A stretch of DNA of 64,000 nt from Streptomyces cellulosae (GCF_000721105.1 NZ_JOEV01000002.1:652756-716755); one strand, 5' to 3'. Positions 26,965-36,472 are shown, counted from the stretch's first letter. Made by a program: numbers and translations. The notes: generated by a model from the sequence alone, not told the origin.

Positions 26965-28458
26965 ATGACTGCGCCGTCCACGCCCTCCCCCAGCCGCACA
27001 GGCATGCGGTTCCCCGACCAGCCGATCTACTCGGGCTGGGACACCCCCTCGCGCGTCGAGGCCGATCTGTTCGAGATCCTGGCCGACGGGGAGATCCCCC
27101 GCGACCTGTGCGGCCGCTACTACCAGATCGCTCCCGACCCGGCCTTTCCCAACCGCACTGGTGACGACATCCCCTTCAACGGCGACGGCATGCTGCGCAT
27201 GTTCACCTTCGCCGACGGTCACGTCGACTACCGCAGCCGCTACGTGCGGACCGAGAAGCTGAAGCTGGAACGCGCCGCCCGCCGTTCGCTGTTCGGCGCC
27301 TACCGCAACCCCTACACCGACCACGTCACCGTGGCGGGCAGGAGCCGGGGGGCGGCGAACACCAGCGTCGCCTTCCACGCCGGGAAGCTCCTGGTCCTGA
27401 AGGAGGACGCCCGCCCCACGCGGATCGACACCGACTCCCTGGAGACCGACGGGGTTTGGGACTTCGACGGTGGGGTCAGCAGCCCGACCTTCACCGCCCA
27501 TCCCCGCGTCGACCCCGTGACAGGTGAGATGTTCGCCTTCGGATTCGAGGCGAAGGGTCTGGCCAGCCGGGACATCGCGTACTACGTCCTCGACGCCCAC
27601 GGCAAGGTCGTGCACGAGGTGTGGTTGGAGGCCCCGTACACCAGCATGATCCACGACTTCGTCGTCACCCAGGACTATGTGATCTTCCCGGTGATGCCCA
27701 CCACCACCGACCTCGACCGGCTCAAGGCGGGCGGACCGCACTGGAAGTGGGACCCGTCCAAGGAAACCTGCCTCGGAGTGATGCCGCGCTACGGCACCGC
27801 CGACCAGATCCGCTGGTACCGCGGCCCGGCCCGGTGGGCCTACCACTTCTTCAACGCCTACAACGAAGGCACCACCACCCACATCGACGGCTGTGTCGCG
27901 GAGGCGCAGGCGGCCCCGTTCATGTACCCCGACACGCTCGGCGGCCAATATGACGCCACCAAGGGCGTCAACAGGATCACCCGCTGGACGGTCGACTACG
28001 CGGCCGACGATGGCAAAGGCTTCGAAGAGCAGGTGCTCCAGCCGGAGTTCACCGAGTTCCCGCTCATCGACGACCGGGTCGAAACGGGCCGGCACAGCAT
28101 CGGTTTCGCGGGGGCCTGTGTCATCGGTGACGAGCACAAGGGCGGCAACGGCATAGGGCGTCTCAACTCGATCCTGCGCTATGAGTTCGACAAGCAGCAG
28201 GCCACCGGACAGTACGTGCTGCCCGAGCACTTCACCTTCCAGGAGCCGGTCTTCGTGCCCCGCAGCGACGACGCTTCCGAGGGCGACGGCTATCTCCTGG
28301 CCCTGGCCAACAACTGGACCACGATGCTGAACGACCTGTTCATCCTCGACACCGCCGATCTGGCCGCCGGCCCTGTGGCCACCCTCCATCTCCCCCTTCG
28401 CCTGCGCAGCGGCATCCACGGGGCCTGGGTCCCTGAGCACCTCGTCCAGGTCGGCTGA
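26965..28458 (+). CDS. Carotenoid-oxygenase family dioxygenase (lignostilbene/isoeugenol-cleaving type)
   Basis: 497 residues of the seven-bladed propeller family that cleaves C=C bonds with non-heme iron. All four iron histidines are visible with correct spacing: H179 (TAHPRVD), H230 (MIHDFVV), H294 (YHFFNAYNEG) and H485 (GIHGAW). The sequence (ISSP-like GGVSSPTFTAHP, propeller blades, NRTGDDIPFNGDGM) resembles the bacterial lignostilbene dioxygenase / isoeugenol monooxygenase branch rather than plant carotenoid enzymes. Strong ribosome site CGGAGG. Product would be an aromatic aldehyde such as vanillin or 4-hydroxybenzaldehyde, which fits the surrounding aromatic catabolic genes. The actual substrate is inferred only. 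Confidence 0.9.
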   Translation: MTAPSTPSPSRTGMRFPDQPIYSGWDTPSRVEADLFEILADGEIPRDLCGRYYQIAPDPAFPNRTGDDIPFNGDGMLRMFTFADGHVDYRSRYVRTEKLKLERAARRSLFGAYRNPYTDHVTVAGRSRGAANTSVAFHAGKLLVLKEDARPTRIDTDSLETDGVWDFDGGVSSPTFTAHPRVDPVTGEMFAFGFEAKGLASRDIAYYVLDAHGKVVHEVWLEAPYTSMIHDFVVTQDYVIFPVMPTTTDLDRLKAGGPHWKWDPSKETCLGVMPRYGTADQIRWYRGPARWAYHFFNAYNEGTTTHIDGCVAEAQAAPFMYPDTLGGQYDATKGVNRITRWTVDYAADDGKGFEEQVLQPEFTEFPLIDDRVETGRHSIGFAGACVIGDEHKGGNGIGRLNSILRYEFDKQQATGQYVLPEHFTFQEPVFVPRSDDASEGDGYLLALANNWTTMLNDLFILDTADLAAGPVATLHLPLRLRSGIHGAWVPEHLVQVG

Positions 28459-28741
28459 TCCGGCGCAACGGCGACGACCGTCTCCACGCGGTCCCCGGAC
28501 AGGACGCATCGAGCGCCATCTGTGGGGCCGCTTCCCCACCCGTGAGGACGGCGGTCAGCCTTCTCGGCCGTAGGCCCCGTCCCGCACGACGGGCCGTGCG
28601 GCGGGATGCCAGCCGCCACGGGCCCTGAGCAGTGCCGCGCGCACCTCGCTGCTGTGCTCGGCGGCCATGACCCTTCCGTAGATCGGCGCGGCGGCCGGGC
28701 GGCGTGGGCGCGTCGGATCCCCCTCCGAGTCCGGACAACGG

Positions 28742-29953
28742 TTACCGGCGACGGCCGAGCAGCAGCCCGCCGGCGACCAGGGCCGAGGCGAGACCGAGGA
28801 TGCCGACGGCGTGGGCCATGCTGCCGGTGGCCGATTCCAGGCCGATCAGGACGAGCGGGCAGATGAACTCGCCCGCGAAGAAGGCGGCCGTCCACAGACC
28901 GGTGCCGCGGCCCCGGTCGGCGTAGCTGAGCCTGGACATCGCGATGGTCAGCAGCGAGGGCAACAGCATGCCGGTGCCGAGGCAGTTGAGCACCGCACCG
29001 ACGATCACGATCACCGGACTGTTCGCCAGAGCGATCACCACGAAACCGGCCGCGCACAGGGCGAACACCAGGGGCAGCCTCCGGTCCGGGCTGCCGGACA
29101 GTCTGGTGAAGGCGATGGAACCGACCACGGTGGCGGCGCTGGCGACCGCGGTGGCCAGGCCGATGACGCCGGTGGACTTCACGCCCAGGTCGTCGAGCAG
29201 GTAGGACATCTCGACGGGCACGGTGTAGAAGACCATCGCGCCGAACACGGTGAGTGCGCAGATGCCCGCCAGCAGGCGCACGGGGAACGGCCTCTTCTCG
29301 CCCGCAGGTTCTTCGGCTTCCACGGTGCCGGCCGGCCTGGGCCCGGACAGGGTGAGCGCCATCGCGGGGGCCAGCAGCAGGCCCACGGCGTAGATCCAGA
29401 AGGGCGCGCGCCAGCCCGCCGAGCCGAGGGCGCCGCCGATGACGAAGAACGCGGTGGCGGAGATGGAGGCGCACATGGTCTGCAGAGCCAGGTAGCGTTC
29501 CCGCGTCCGACCGCTGTAGTAGTCGCCGATCAACGTGGTGCAGCAGGTCATGATGGCCGCCTCGGCGATGCCGACCAGCACCCGGCTGATCACGATGGCG
29601 CCGAGCGAGTCCAGCCACAGCGGGGCGGTACCGAGCAGCGCGTACACAAGCGTCGCCGCGACCAGCAGCCGTACCCGGCCGAGGCGGTCCACGATGACAC
29701 CCGCGAAGGGGGCGAGCAGGGCGAGCGCGAGTGCGGGGATGGTCAGGACGACCGGGACGAGGGTCTTCACTCCGGGCACGGTCGCGAAGTGTTCCTGCAT
29801 CTTCGGCAGGACCGGCGCGAGGAGGACGGCGCCCAGCACCGGCAGACAGCTGCCCGCCATCAGGAGCACGGCGCGCAGCGGCCCCGCGCTCTCGGTACTC
29901 GGGCGGAGGCTGTCGGCGGGCGCGGGCGCGGGTGGGGAAACGGGTCTGGACAT
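28742..29953 (-). CDS. MFS transporter, 12-helix
   Basis: 403 residues from ATG 29953 (GGAG upstream); a start at 30022 adds 23 residues without ribosome site. Twelve hydrophobic segments; motif A reads GVIVDRLGRVRL after helix 2 and the helix 5 region has ATAFFVIGGALGSAGWR. Resembles drug-proton antiporters of the DHA1 group. It lies next to the LysR gene and opposite the oxygenase, so it may take up or expel an aromatic compound. An N-terminal Pro/Ala-rich tail precedes helix 1. Confidence 0.9.
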   Translation of the reverse strand: MSRPVSPPAPAPADSLRPSTESAGPLRAVLLMAGSCLPVLGAVLLAPVLPKMQEHFATVPGVKTLVPVVLTIPALALALLAPFAGVIVDRLGRVRLLVAATLVYALLGTAPLWLDSLGAIVISRVLVGIAEAAIMTCCTTLIGDYYSGRTRERYLALQTMCASISATAFFVIGGALGSAGWRAPFWIYAVGLLLAPAMALTLSGPRPAGTVEAEEPAGEKRPFPVRLLAGICALTVFGAMVFYTVPVEMSYLLDDLGVKSTGVIGLATAVASAATVVGSIAFTRLSGSPDRRLPLVFALCAAGFVVIALANSPVIVIVGAVLNCLGTGMLLPSLLTIAMSRLSYADRGRGTGLWTAAFFAGEFICPLVLIGLESATGSMAHAVGILGLASALVAGGLLLGRRR

Positions 29954-30099
29954 GCCGAACTCCACGGGTGGTGGCAGGGGTGCGGCGCAGAACCGCTGCG
30001 GCTGGGTCACGCAGCGGGGCACCGGCGCACCAGGGGGACGCGCCCGGGACAGCGGGCGTCGGGGACTGCCCCGACTATGAGCCAGGCCGTTCCCGGCGA

Positions 30100-31059
30100 C
30101 TACCCCTCACGTGATCGCACTGCCGGATCCTCGTCATCCGCGCCGTGGATGGGGTCTGTCCGCACGGCCGACGCCACGCGGGCGGCCGTGTCCCGCAGCC
30201 AGATGTGCGCGGCGTCGTGGGTGTGGACGGGGTGCCACCACAGCGCCTCCCGCAGGGGGACCGTCTCGTAGGGCGGCGTCATGATCCGTACTGGTGCGGT
30301 GCCGCGCATGCGTTCGGCGAGGAGTGCCGGGACGAGGGCGATCCGGTGGGTGCCGGCGACCAGGAAGGGCAGCACCGTGAAGCTGTCGACGGAGACGCTC
30401 ACCCGCGGTTCGATGCCGAGCATGCCGAGCTGGTGGACCGCCGGGGTGTCGTAGGCGCGCAGGTAGGTCACCCACGGCAGGCGCGCCAGGTCGTCGCGGG
30501 AGAGGCGGTCGCCCACCTCGGGGTTGTCCTCGGCGACGAGGAATACCCAGCCGTCCTCGTACAGGTCGGTGACCGGGAAGTCGCTGATGATGCCGTGTGG
30601 CATGACCACGCCGTCCAGGCTGCTCAGCACGCCACCGGCCACCTCGGTGATGCGGGGCGGGATCTGGACGAAGCGCACGCGGACACCGGGCGCCTCACGG
30701 TCGAGGATCCGGGTGAGCTCGGCCCCGAAGACGGCCACCGAGTAGTCGCTGACGCCCAGGGTGAATTCGCGGGACTCCGTCGCCGGATCGAAGGCGGCCT
30801 GGCTGGTGAAGAGGCGTTCCAGCTGGTCGCAGACGGTGGAGGTGCGGTCGAGCAGTACTTGCCCGAGGGCCGTCAGTTCGTAGTGGCCTCCCACGCGGGC
30901 GAGCAGGTCGTCGTCGAAGTGCCGGCGCAGCCGGGCGAGCGCGCCGCTCATCGCGGGCTGGCTCAGACCGACGCGTCGGCCGGCCCTGGTGACGTTGCGC
31001 TCCTCCAGCAGGGCGCGCAGGGCGACGACCAGATTGAGATCAAGGCTTGCCAGGTTCAC
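30100..31059 (-). CDS. LysR family transcriptional regulator
   Basis: 319 residues from GTG 31059, where LysR homology begins (NLASLDLNLVVALRALLEERNVTRAGRRVGLSQPAMSGALARLR, HTH at about 20-45). Upstream in-frame codons to 31140 would run through the operator repeats. The C-terminal substrate-binding fold has the usual two lobes. Resembles the NodD/NahR-like branch that activates aromatic catabolic operons. It is divergent from the large operon starting at 31213, with tandem repeats between them, so it is the likely activator of that operon. Confidence 0.92.
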   Translation of the reverse strand: MNLASLDLNLVVALRALLEERNVTRAGRRVGLSQPAMSGALARLRRHFDDDLLARVGGHYELTALGQVLLDRTSTVCDQLERLFTSQAAFDPATESREFTLGVSDYSVAVFGAELTRILDREAPGVRVRFVQIPPRITEVAGGVLSSLDGVVMPHGIISDFPVTDLYEDGWVFLVAEDNPEVGDRLSRDDLARLPWVTYLRAYDTPAVHQLGMLGIEPRVSVSVDSFTVLPFLVAGTHRIALVPALLAERMRGTAPVRIMTPPYETVPLREALWWHPVHTHDAAHIWLRDTAARVASAVRTDPIHGADDEDPAVRSREG

Positions 31060-31090
31060 GGCGGCACTCCAGCGTGCGATGGCGTCGACA

Positions 31091-31139
31091 GATAAGTCCG
31101 ACGGATGACGGTCACGATAAGTCGCACGGATGACTGTCA
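31091..31139. promoter_or_regulatory. Tandem direct repeats in the LysR/operon divergent region
   Basis: Two 24-base copies begin at 31091 and 31116 (period 25): GATAAGTC(CG/GC)ACGGATGAC(G/T)GTCA. They differ at three positions. Repeats in such a divergent region fit a multi-site LysR recognition array. Confidence 0.65.
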
Positions 31140-31142
31140 TCC

Positions 31143-31164
31143 GGATAATCGATTTCCCTTATCC
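31143..31164. promoter_or_regulatory. Inverted repeat GGATAA-N10-TTATCC
   Basis: Directly after the tandem repeats, 50 bases before the first gene of the operon. The GATAA core repeats that of the tandem copies, suggesting a third LysR contact near the promoter. Confidence 0.55.
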
Positions 31165-31212
31165 CAAAGGCTGCGGCCAGATTAGTCCCATCGCAATCAG
31201 GAGGACACGTTC

Positions 31213-32211
31213 GTGAAACCCGCAGCCACGTCCGTCCCTTTCGCCGGACCTTTTGCCCTCGGTACTCTCTCCGCCCCTGGCGGGGTCCCGTTCCCCGCTC
31301 TCGTCACGCCGGACGGCCGCGCCCTCGACCTGCGCGCCGCCCTCGGTGAGCGGGAGCTGACCACCCGCACGCTCCTGGAGAGCTGGGCCGAGGTCACGCC
31401 CCGCCTGCATGCCCTCGCCAGGGACGACAAGGCCGCCTGGCAGCCTCTCGGGGACCTGCGGGCGCACGCTCCGGTGGAGCCCCGGCAGGTCTTCCAGTCC
31501 GGTGCGAACTACCGGCAGCACGTGATCGACCTTGAGGTCGCCCACCGTGCGCCCGATGATCCGCGTACGGTCGAGGAGGCGAGGGCGGAGATCGCCGCGC
31601 TCATGGACCGGCGGGCGGCCGAGGGCCTGCCGTACGTCTTCATCGGCCTGCCCAGCGCGATCACCGGGCCGTACGACGACGTACACCTTCCCGACTGGGC
31701 CCAAAAGCCGGACTGGGAACTGGAGTTGGCGGCCGTCATCGGCAAACCCGGCTACCGGCTCTCCACGGACGAGGCGCTTGAGTACGTCGCCGGCTACACC
31801 ATCGCCAACGACCTCACCGACCGTGCCACCGTCTTCCGCCGGGACATGCCCGCTATCGGCACCGATTGGCTGCGCAGCAAGAACGCCCCCGGTTTCACCC
31901 CGCTCGGCCCGTGGATCGTCCCCGCCGAGTCGATCGCCGACCCCGGCGACCTGCGGGTCACGCTCAAGCTCAACGGCGACACCATGCAGGACGAGTCCAC
32001 CAAGGACATGCTCTTCGGGATCGCCAGGCTGGTGTCGTACATCTCCCGGACTTCCCAACTGCTGCCCGGTGACCTCGTGTTGACCGGCAGCCCGGCCGGC
32101 AACGGCATCCACTGGGGGCGGCTGCTGCGCGACGGCGACGTCATGGAGGGGTCCATCACCGGTCTTGGCGTGCAGCGCACCCGATGCGTGGCCGAGGAGA
32201 CGGGTTCATGA
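31213..32211 (+). CDS. Fumarylacetoacetate-hydrolase-fold enzyme, first gene of ring-cleavage operon
   Basis: 332 residues, GTG start with AGGAGG. FAH fold: SGANYRQHVIDLEVA at the entrance, metal-binding DWELELAAVIGKPGYRL, GYTIANDLTDRA, and the closing GDLVLTGSPAGNGIHWGR. An inserted helical stretch between about residues 108 and 140 (PDDPRTVEEARAEIAAL) is longer than in the other copies. Members act as hydrolases, hydratases or decarboxylases of dioxo acids. Its stop overlaps the next ATG by four bases. The pathway role is probably opening or hydrating the product of ring cleavage. Confidence 0.9.
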   Translation: MKPAATSVPFAGPFALGTLSAPGGVPFPALVTPDGRALDLRAALGERELTTRTLLESWAEVTPRLHALARDDKAAWQPLGDLRAHAPVEPRQVFQSGANYRQHVIDLEVAHRAPDDPRTVEEARAEIAALMDRRAAEGLPYVFIGLPSAITGPYDDVHLPDWAQKPDWELELAAVIGKPGYRLSTDEALEYVAGYTIANDLTDRATVFRRDMPAIGTDWLRSKNAPGFTPLGPWIVPAESIADPGDLRVTLKLNGDTMQDESTKDMLFGIARLVSYISRTSQLLPGDLVLTGSPAGNGIHWGRLLRDGDVMEGSITGLGVQRTRCVAEETGS

Positions 32212-33164
32212 ACCGGAATGACCCCGAGGGCGCGATCGCCGAGGCCGCCAGGAAGTACTCCAACTGGGGCCGCTGGGGCGAGGACGACGTGCTCGGCACC
32301 CTCAACTTCCTCGACGAGGGCAAGCGGCGCGAGGGCGCCGCGCTCGTCCGGCGGGGCGTGAGTTTCTCGCTGTCGCAGCGGTTCGACATGGACGGCCCGC
32401 AGAAGGGCTGGCGGCGCCGCACCAACCCGGTGCACACCATGCTCGACACCGGCACCGACGCCGCCCTCGGCAACCAGGGCTTCCCGCACGGCATCGGCGG
32501 CGCCGACGACGTGATCGCGATGCCGCTCCAGTGCTCCACCCAGTGGGACGGCCTGGGGCACATCTTCGACCACGGCAAGGCGTGGAACGGCCGGGCGGCC
32601 GAGAAGGTCGTCACCTCCGACGGCGACCTGGTCACCGGCATCGAGCACATGGCGCCGCACGTCGCCGGGCGCGGTGTGCTGCTGGACGTCGGCCGCGTGA
32701 TCGGCGACGACGGGGAGCTGCCCGACGGGTTCGCCGTCACCGAGGAGCACCTCACCCGGACCGCCGCCGCCCACGGGGTGCGGATCGGCCGCGGGGACAT
32801 CGTCGTCGTACGCACCGGACAGCTCAGCCGGGTCCGCCGCGACGGCTGGGGCGACTACGCGGGCGGCGCGGCACCCGGCCTGTCGTTCACCACGGCCGGC
32901 TGGCTGCACCGCACGGAAATCGCCGCGATCGCCACCGACACCTGGGGTTTCGAGGTCCGGCCCAACGAGTTCGAGCACGCCTTCCAGCCGCTGCACCAGG
33001 TCGTCATCCCCAACATGGGTCTGCTGATCGGCGAGATGTGGGACCTCGACACGCTCGCCGCGGACTGCGCGGCCGACGGCGTGCACGAGTTCTGGCTCAC
33101 CGCCGGTCCCCTCCCGATCACCGGCGCCGTCGGCTCACCGGTCAACCCGATCGCCGTCAAGTAG
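32208..33164 (+). CDS. Cyclase family (metal-dependent, kynurenine-formamidase-like) protein
   Basis: 318 residues, ATG overlapping the previous stop (ATGA). Belongs to the cyclase/arylformamidase fold; the usual metal-binding HxGTHxDxPxH is altered to STQWDGLGHIFDHGKAW (about residues 106-122), as in the longer actinobacterial subgroup. The RGDIVVVRTG and VVIPNMGLLIGEMWDLD segments are typical. Relatives hydrolyse cyclic or formyl amides such as isatin or N-formylkynurenine, or lactones. In this operon it may open a lactam or lactone intermediate. Exact chemistry unknown. Confidence 0.82.
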   Translation: MNRNDPEGAIAEAARKYSNWGRWGEDDVLGTLNFLDEGKRREGAALVRRGVSFSLSQRFDMDGPQKGWRRRTNPVHTMLDTGTDAALGNQGFPHGIGGADDVIAMPLQCSTQWDGLGHIFDHGKAWNGRAAEKVVTSDGDLVTGIEHMAPHVAGRGVLLDVGRVIGDDGELPDGFAVTEEHLTRTAAAHGVRIGRGDIVVVRTGQLSRVRRDGWGDYAGGAAPGLSFTTAGWLHRTEIAAIATDTWGFEVRPNEFEHAFQPLHQVVIPNMGLLIGEMWDLDTLAADCAADGVHEFWLTAGPLPITGAVGSPVNPIAVK

Positions 33165-33206
33165 CGCCTCGCATCGAGCGCCCAGAGGAACGAAGGAGTT
33201 CCCCGC

Positions 33207-34337
33207 ATGAAAAACCCCCGCACCGTCCTGGTCGTCGGCGGCGGATCGGCCGGCAACGCCGTCACGATCCTGCTGCGCCGGGCCGGACTGACCGTGGACC
33301 TCATCGAGGCCAGGGAGGACTGGAACGCCACCGCGGGTTCCGGCATCACCGTGCAGGGCAACGCCCTGCGGGTCCTGCGTGAACTGGGCGTGTGGGAGCA
33401 GGTGCGGGCCTCCGGGTTCGGCTTCGGATCGCTCGGCATCACCGGCCCGGACGGCACCGTCCTGCATGTCATCGAGGACATCCGCACCGGCGGTGACGAC
33501 CTGCCCGCCACCGTCGGCATGCAGCGCCCGCGGTTGCAGCGCATCCTCATCGACGCCGTCCGGGCGAGCGGCGCCTCGGTGCGGCTCGGCACCCGCGCCG
33601 AGACCTTCGACCAGGACGCCGACGGCGTGCGGGTGCGTTTCACCGACGGCAGCGAGGGCCGCTACGACCTGGTGATCGCCGCGGACGGCATGGGATCGAG
33701 CACCCGAGCCGCGATCGGCATCGCCGACCGTCCCGTGCCGACCGGCATGGCCATCTGGCGCATCGCCGCTCCCCGCCCCGACGGCCTGGAGCGCACCGAC
33801 CTCGCCTACGGCGGCCCCGCGTACATCGCCGGCTACTGCCCCACCAGCCAGGACACCATCTACGCCTACGCGGTCGAGGCCAACCGCGATCGCGCGTCCA
33901 TACCCCCCGAGAGCTACGCCGACGAGATGCGCAACCTCGTGCAGGGGTACGGCGGCCACTGGACCGAGATCGTCAAGCACATCGACGATCCGGCGAAGGT
34001 CAACTACACGTGGTACCACCGGCTGCTGGTGGAGGGCTCCTGGCACCGCGGACGGGTCGTACTGATCGGTGACGCGACCCACAGTTGCCCGCCCACCCTG
34101 GCCCAGGGCGCCGCGATGTCCCTGGAGGACGCGCTGGTCCTCGCCGAGCTGCTCACCGGCACCGACGACTGGGACGACCAGCTGTTCCAGACGTACTACG
34201 AGCGCCGCATCTCGCGGGTGCGCCCGGTGGTGGACGCCTCCGTGCAGATCGGGCAGTGGCAGCTCGACGGGGTGCGCGACGCCGATGTGCCCGGCCTGGT
34301 CAACCGTATGTCGACCATGCTCAGGGACCTGCCGTGA
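33207..34337 (+). CDS. FAD-dependent aromatic hydroxylase (group A monooxygenase)
   Basis: 376 residues. All three flavin hydroxylase fingerprints are seen: GGGSAGN at 12-18, the DG motif VIAADGMGSSTR, and GDATHSCPPTLAQGAAMSLEDA. Such enzymes use NAD(P)H to add a hydroxyl, often replacing a carboxylate, on phenolic acids (salicylate or 4-hydroxybenzoate hydroxylase type). It would prepare the ring for the dioxygenase two genes later. The stop is GTGA-coupled to the amidohydrolase, and a ribosome site (GAAGGAG) precedes the ATG. Confidence 0.92.
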   Translation: MKNPRTVLVVGGGSAGNAVTILLRRAGLTVDLIEAREDWNATAGSGITVQGNALRVLRELGVWEQVRASGFGFGSLGITGPDGTVLHVIEDIRTGGDDLPATVGMQRPRLQRILIDAVRASGASVRLGTRAETFDQDADGVRVRFTDGSEGRYDLVIAADGMGSSTRAAIGIADRPVPTGMAIWRIAAPRPDGLERTDLAYGGPAYIAGYCPTSQDTIYAYAVEANRDRASIPPESYADEMRNLVQGYGGHWTEIVKHIDDPAKVNYTWYHRLLVEGSWHRGRVVLIGDATHSCPPTLAQGAAMSLEDALVLAELLTGTDDWDDQLFQTYYERRISRVRPVVDASVQIGQWQLDGVRDADVPGLVNRMSTMLRDLP

Positions 34338-35383
34338 CCTCCCACCCGGCACCCGGCCACCAGGCCACGACGAGTACTGACCCGTACCCCTGGCCAACGG
34401 TCGATGTGCACGCCCACGTCCTGCTGCCCGCGATCGAGGCACTGGTGGACGGCTCGCCGGGCCTCGCCGAGGCGAGGGCGCTCGACGCCCGCCGCAACGG
34501 ACCCGCCGCGCTCACCGTCAACGGGCCCATGGTGCGCGAGCGGATACCACGGCTCACCGACGCCGGTGTGCGGCTGGCCGCGATGGACGCCCAGGGCGTC
34601 GATGTGCAGCTGGTCAGCCCGTCCCCGTCGCACTACCACCACTGGACGGACGAGGCGACCGCCGACAAGGTGTGCCGACTGGCCAACGAGGGCACGGCAG
34701 CGCACTGTTCGGCCGCGCCGGACCGGTTGAAAGGGCTCGGCCTGGTCCCGTTGCATCAGCCCGACCTGGCCGTCCCGGCGCTCGAACACGCCCTGGAACT
34801 TGGTCTGTTGGGCGTGGAGATCTCCAGCCACGCCCCGGGCCGCGAGCTGTCCGACCCGGCCTACGAGCCCTTCTGGCGGCGGGCCCAGGAAACCGGCGCG
34901 GTGCTCTTCCTGCACCCGTTCGGCTGCACCCTCGACGAGCGGCTGGACCGGTGGTACCTGTCCAACACCGTCGGCCAGCCCACCGAGAACGCCGTCGCGC
35001 TGTCCCACCTCATCTTCTCCGGTGTCCTGGACCGCCATCCGGGACTGAAACTGATCGCGGCGCACGGCGGCGGCTACCTCCCCACCCACATCGGTCGCGC
35101 CGACCACGCCTGGTCCGTCCGCTCGGACGCGGGCGCGGACTGCGCCCACCTGCCGAGCAGTTACCTCAAGCGGCTCCACTTCGACTCCCTCGTCCACGAC
35201 CCCCACGTCCTGCGCGCGCTCATCGCCGCCGCGGGCGCGGACCGGGTCCTGCTCGGCTCCGACTTCCCCTTCGACATGGGCGCCGAGGACCCCGTCGGGG
35301 CACTGCGCGCCGCCCACCTGTCCGAAGCCGACTTCCACGCCGTACGCGGGGGCAACGCGGCAGCGCTGCTGCGGCTCGCCTGA
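34334..35383 (+). CDS. Amidohydrolase-2 family enzyme (ACMSD/gamma-resorcylate-decarboxylase-like)
   Basis: 349 residues, GTG overlapping the upstream stop. The metal ligands of the ACMSD group are visible: VDVHAH (H-x-H near residue 25), FLHPFG, AAHGGGY and the final aspartate in LGSDFPFDMG. Enzymes of this family decarboxylate aromatic or muconate-type acids without cofactor, or hydrate oxalomesaconate. Sitting between a hydroxylase and an extradiol dioxygenase, a decarboxylase role on the hydroxylated acid or on the ring-opened product is most likely; direction not resolved. Confidence 0.88.
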   Translation: MTSHPAPGHQATTSTDPYPWPTVDVHAHVLLPAIEALVDGSPGLAEARALDARRNGPAALTVNGPMVRERIPRLTDAGVRLAAMDAQGVDVQLVSPSPSHYHHWTDEATADKVCRLANEGTAAHCSAAPDRLKGLGLVPLHQPDLAVPALEHALELGLLGVEISSHAPGRELSDPAYEPFWRRAQETGAVLFLHPFGCTLDERLDRWYLSNTVGQPTENAVALSHLIFSGVLDRHPGLKLIAAHGGGYLPTHIGRADHAWSVRSDAGADCAHLPSSYLKRLHFDSLVHDPHVLRALIAAAGADRVLLGSDFPFDMGAEDPVGALRAAHLSEADFHAVRGGNAAALLRLA

Positions 35384-35421
35384 CCCCCACGCTCACCTGC
35401 CCCCACAGGAGGAAACCCATC

Positions 35422-36360
35422 ATGAGTGCACGTCTGCTGACCCACCTCCGTCATGTCGACCTCGCCGTACCCGACTACGACAAGCAGCTCGACTTCTATG
35501 CCGGCGTCTGGGGCCTGACCAAGGTCGCCGAGGACTCCGGCATCTCCTTCCTGGCCGCCGAGGGCAGCCCGGAGCAGTACGTCGTCCGGCTGCGCAAGGC
35601 CGAGGAGAAGCGCCTCGACCTTGTGTCCTACGGCGCCGCGAACCCGGCCGACGTGGACGCCCTTGCCGAGCAACTCCTCGCGGGCGGTGTGCAGTTGATT
35701 TCCCAGCCGGGCAAGGTCGACACCCCCGGAGGCGGCTACGGCTTCCGCTTCTTCGACGTCGACGGCCGCACCATCGAGGTCTCCGCGGATGTCGAGGCCC
35801 GGCAGCACCGCAGGATCGAGGAGAAGGAGTCGATCCCGGTCAGGCTGAGCCACGTCGTCCTCAACTCCCCTGATCTGAACAGGACTCGGGAGTGGTACGA
35901 GCGCCACCTCGGCTTCCGCCTGACCGACACGCTCAGCTCGCCGCACATGGGCGAGGTCATGCACTTCATGCGGATCTCCAACCAGCACCACTCGATGGCC
36001 GTCGCGCAGGGCCCGCACGCCTCCGTGCACCATGTCTCCTTCGAGATGCGTGGCGTCGACGAGTACCTGCGCGGCACCGGACGCCTGCTCCGGGCCGGAG
36101 TTCACAAGGTCTGGGGCCCCGGCCGGCACACGGCGGGCGACAACACCTTCACCTACTTCCTCGACCCGCACGGCAACACCGTCGAGTACACGACCGAGCT
36201 GGAGCTCGTCGACGAGGACACCTGGCACCCGCATGTCTACGACTTCTCCCAGCCCGAGATCGCCGACCAGTGGGGCACGGCCAACCCGATGAACGAACTC
36301 GTCGCCAAGGAGTCGTTCAACGACGTCGACCCCGGCGTTTTCGTCGCCCCGCCGGTCTGA
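35422..36360 (+). CDS. Extradiol (type I, VOC fold) ring-cleavage dioxygenase
   Basis: 312 residues with two vicinal-oxygen-chelate modules. The catalytic C-terminal module has the iron triad H144 (LSHVVLNSP), H203 or H204 (SVHHVSFEM) and E255 (NTVEYTTE), plus conserved H and Y residues near the end, as in 2,3-dihydroxybiphenyl and catechol 2,3-dioxygenases. The N-terminal module lacks the full triad, as usual. AGGAGG ribosome site. It should open a dihydroxylated ring next to the hydroxyls (meta cleavage). Confidence 0.92.
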   Translation: MSARLLTHLRHVDLAVPDYDKQLDFYAGVWGLTKVAEDSGISFLAAEGSPEQYVVRLRKAEEKRLDLVSYGAANPADVDALAEQLLAGGVQLISQPGKVDTPGGGYGFRFFDVDGRTIEVSADVEARQHRRIEEKESIPVRLSHVVLNSPDLNRTREWYERHLGFRLTDTLSSPHMGEVMHFMRISNQHHSMAVAQGPHASVHHVSFEMRGVDEYLRGTGRLLRAGVHKVWGPGRHTAGDNTFTYFLDPHGNTVEYTTELELVDEDTWHPHVYDFSQPEIADQWGTANPMNELVAKESFNDVDPGVFVAPPV

Positions 36361-36373
36361 TCCCCCTTCATGT

Positions 36374-36424
36374 CCGGGGGCGCGGCACGTCCTGTCCTGC
36401 GCTGACTGCCCGCCGCGCCCCCGG
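36374..36424 (+). terminator. Intra-operon hairpin
   Basis: CCGGGGGCGCGGC pairs with GCCGCGCCCCCGG (13-bp arms, 25-base loop) in the 112-base gap between the dioxygenase and the next FAH gene. No clear T-tract follows; it may be a partial terminator or an mRNA processing/stability element splitting the operon. Confidence 0.5.
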
Positions 36425-36472
36425 GTCTTCCCGCCCCTGAGAACCCCGTAGCAACAGAGCCTGGAGCCGCAC

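Noticed and set aside
26917..28539. 540-codon minus-strand frame opposite the carotenoid oxygenase
   Set aside because: The plus strand has all four iron histidines and a strong ribosome site; the antisense frame shows no fold.
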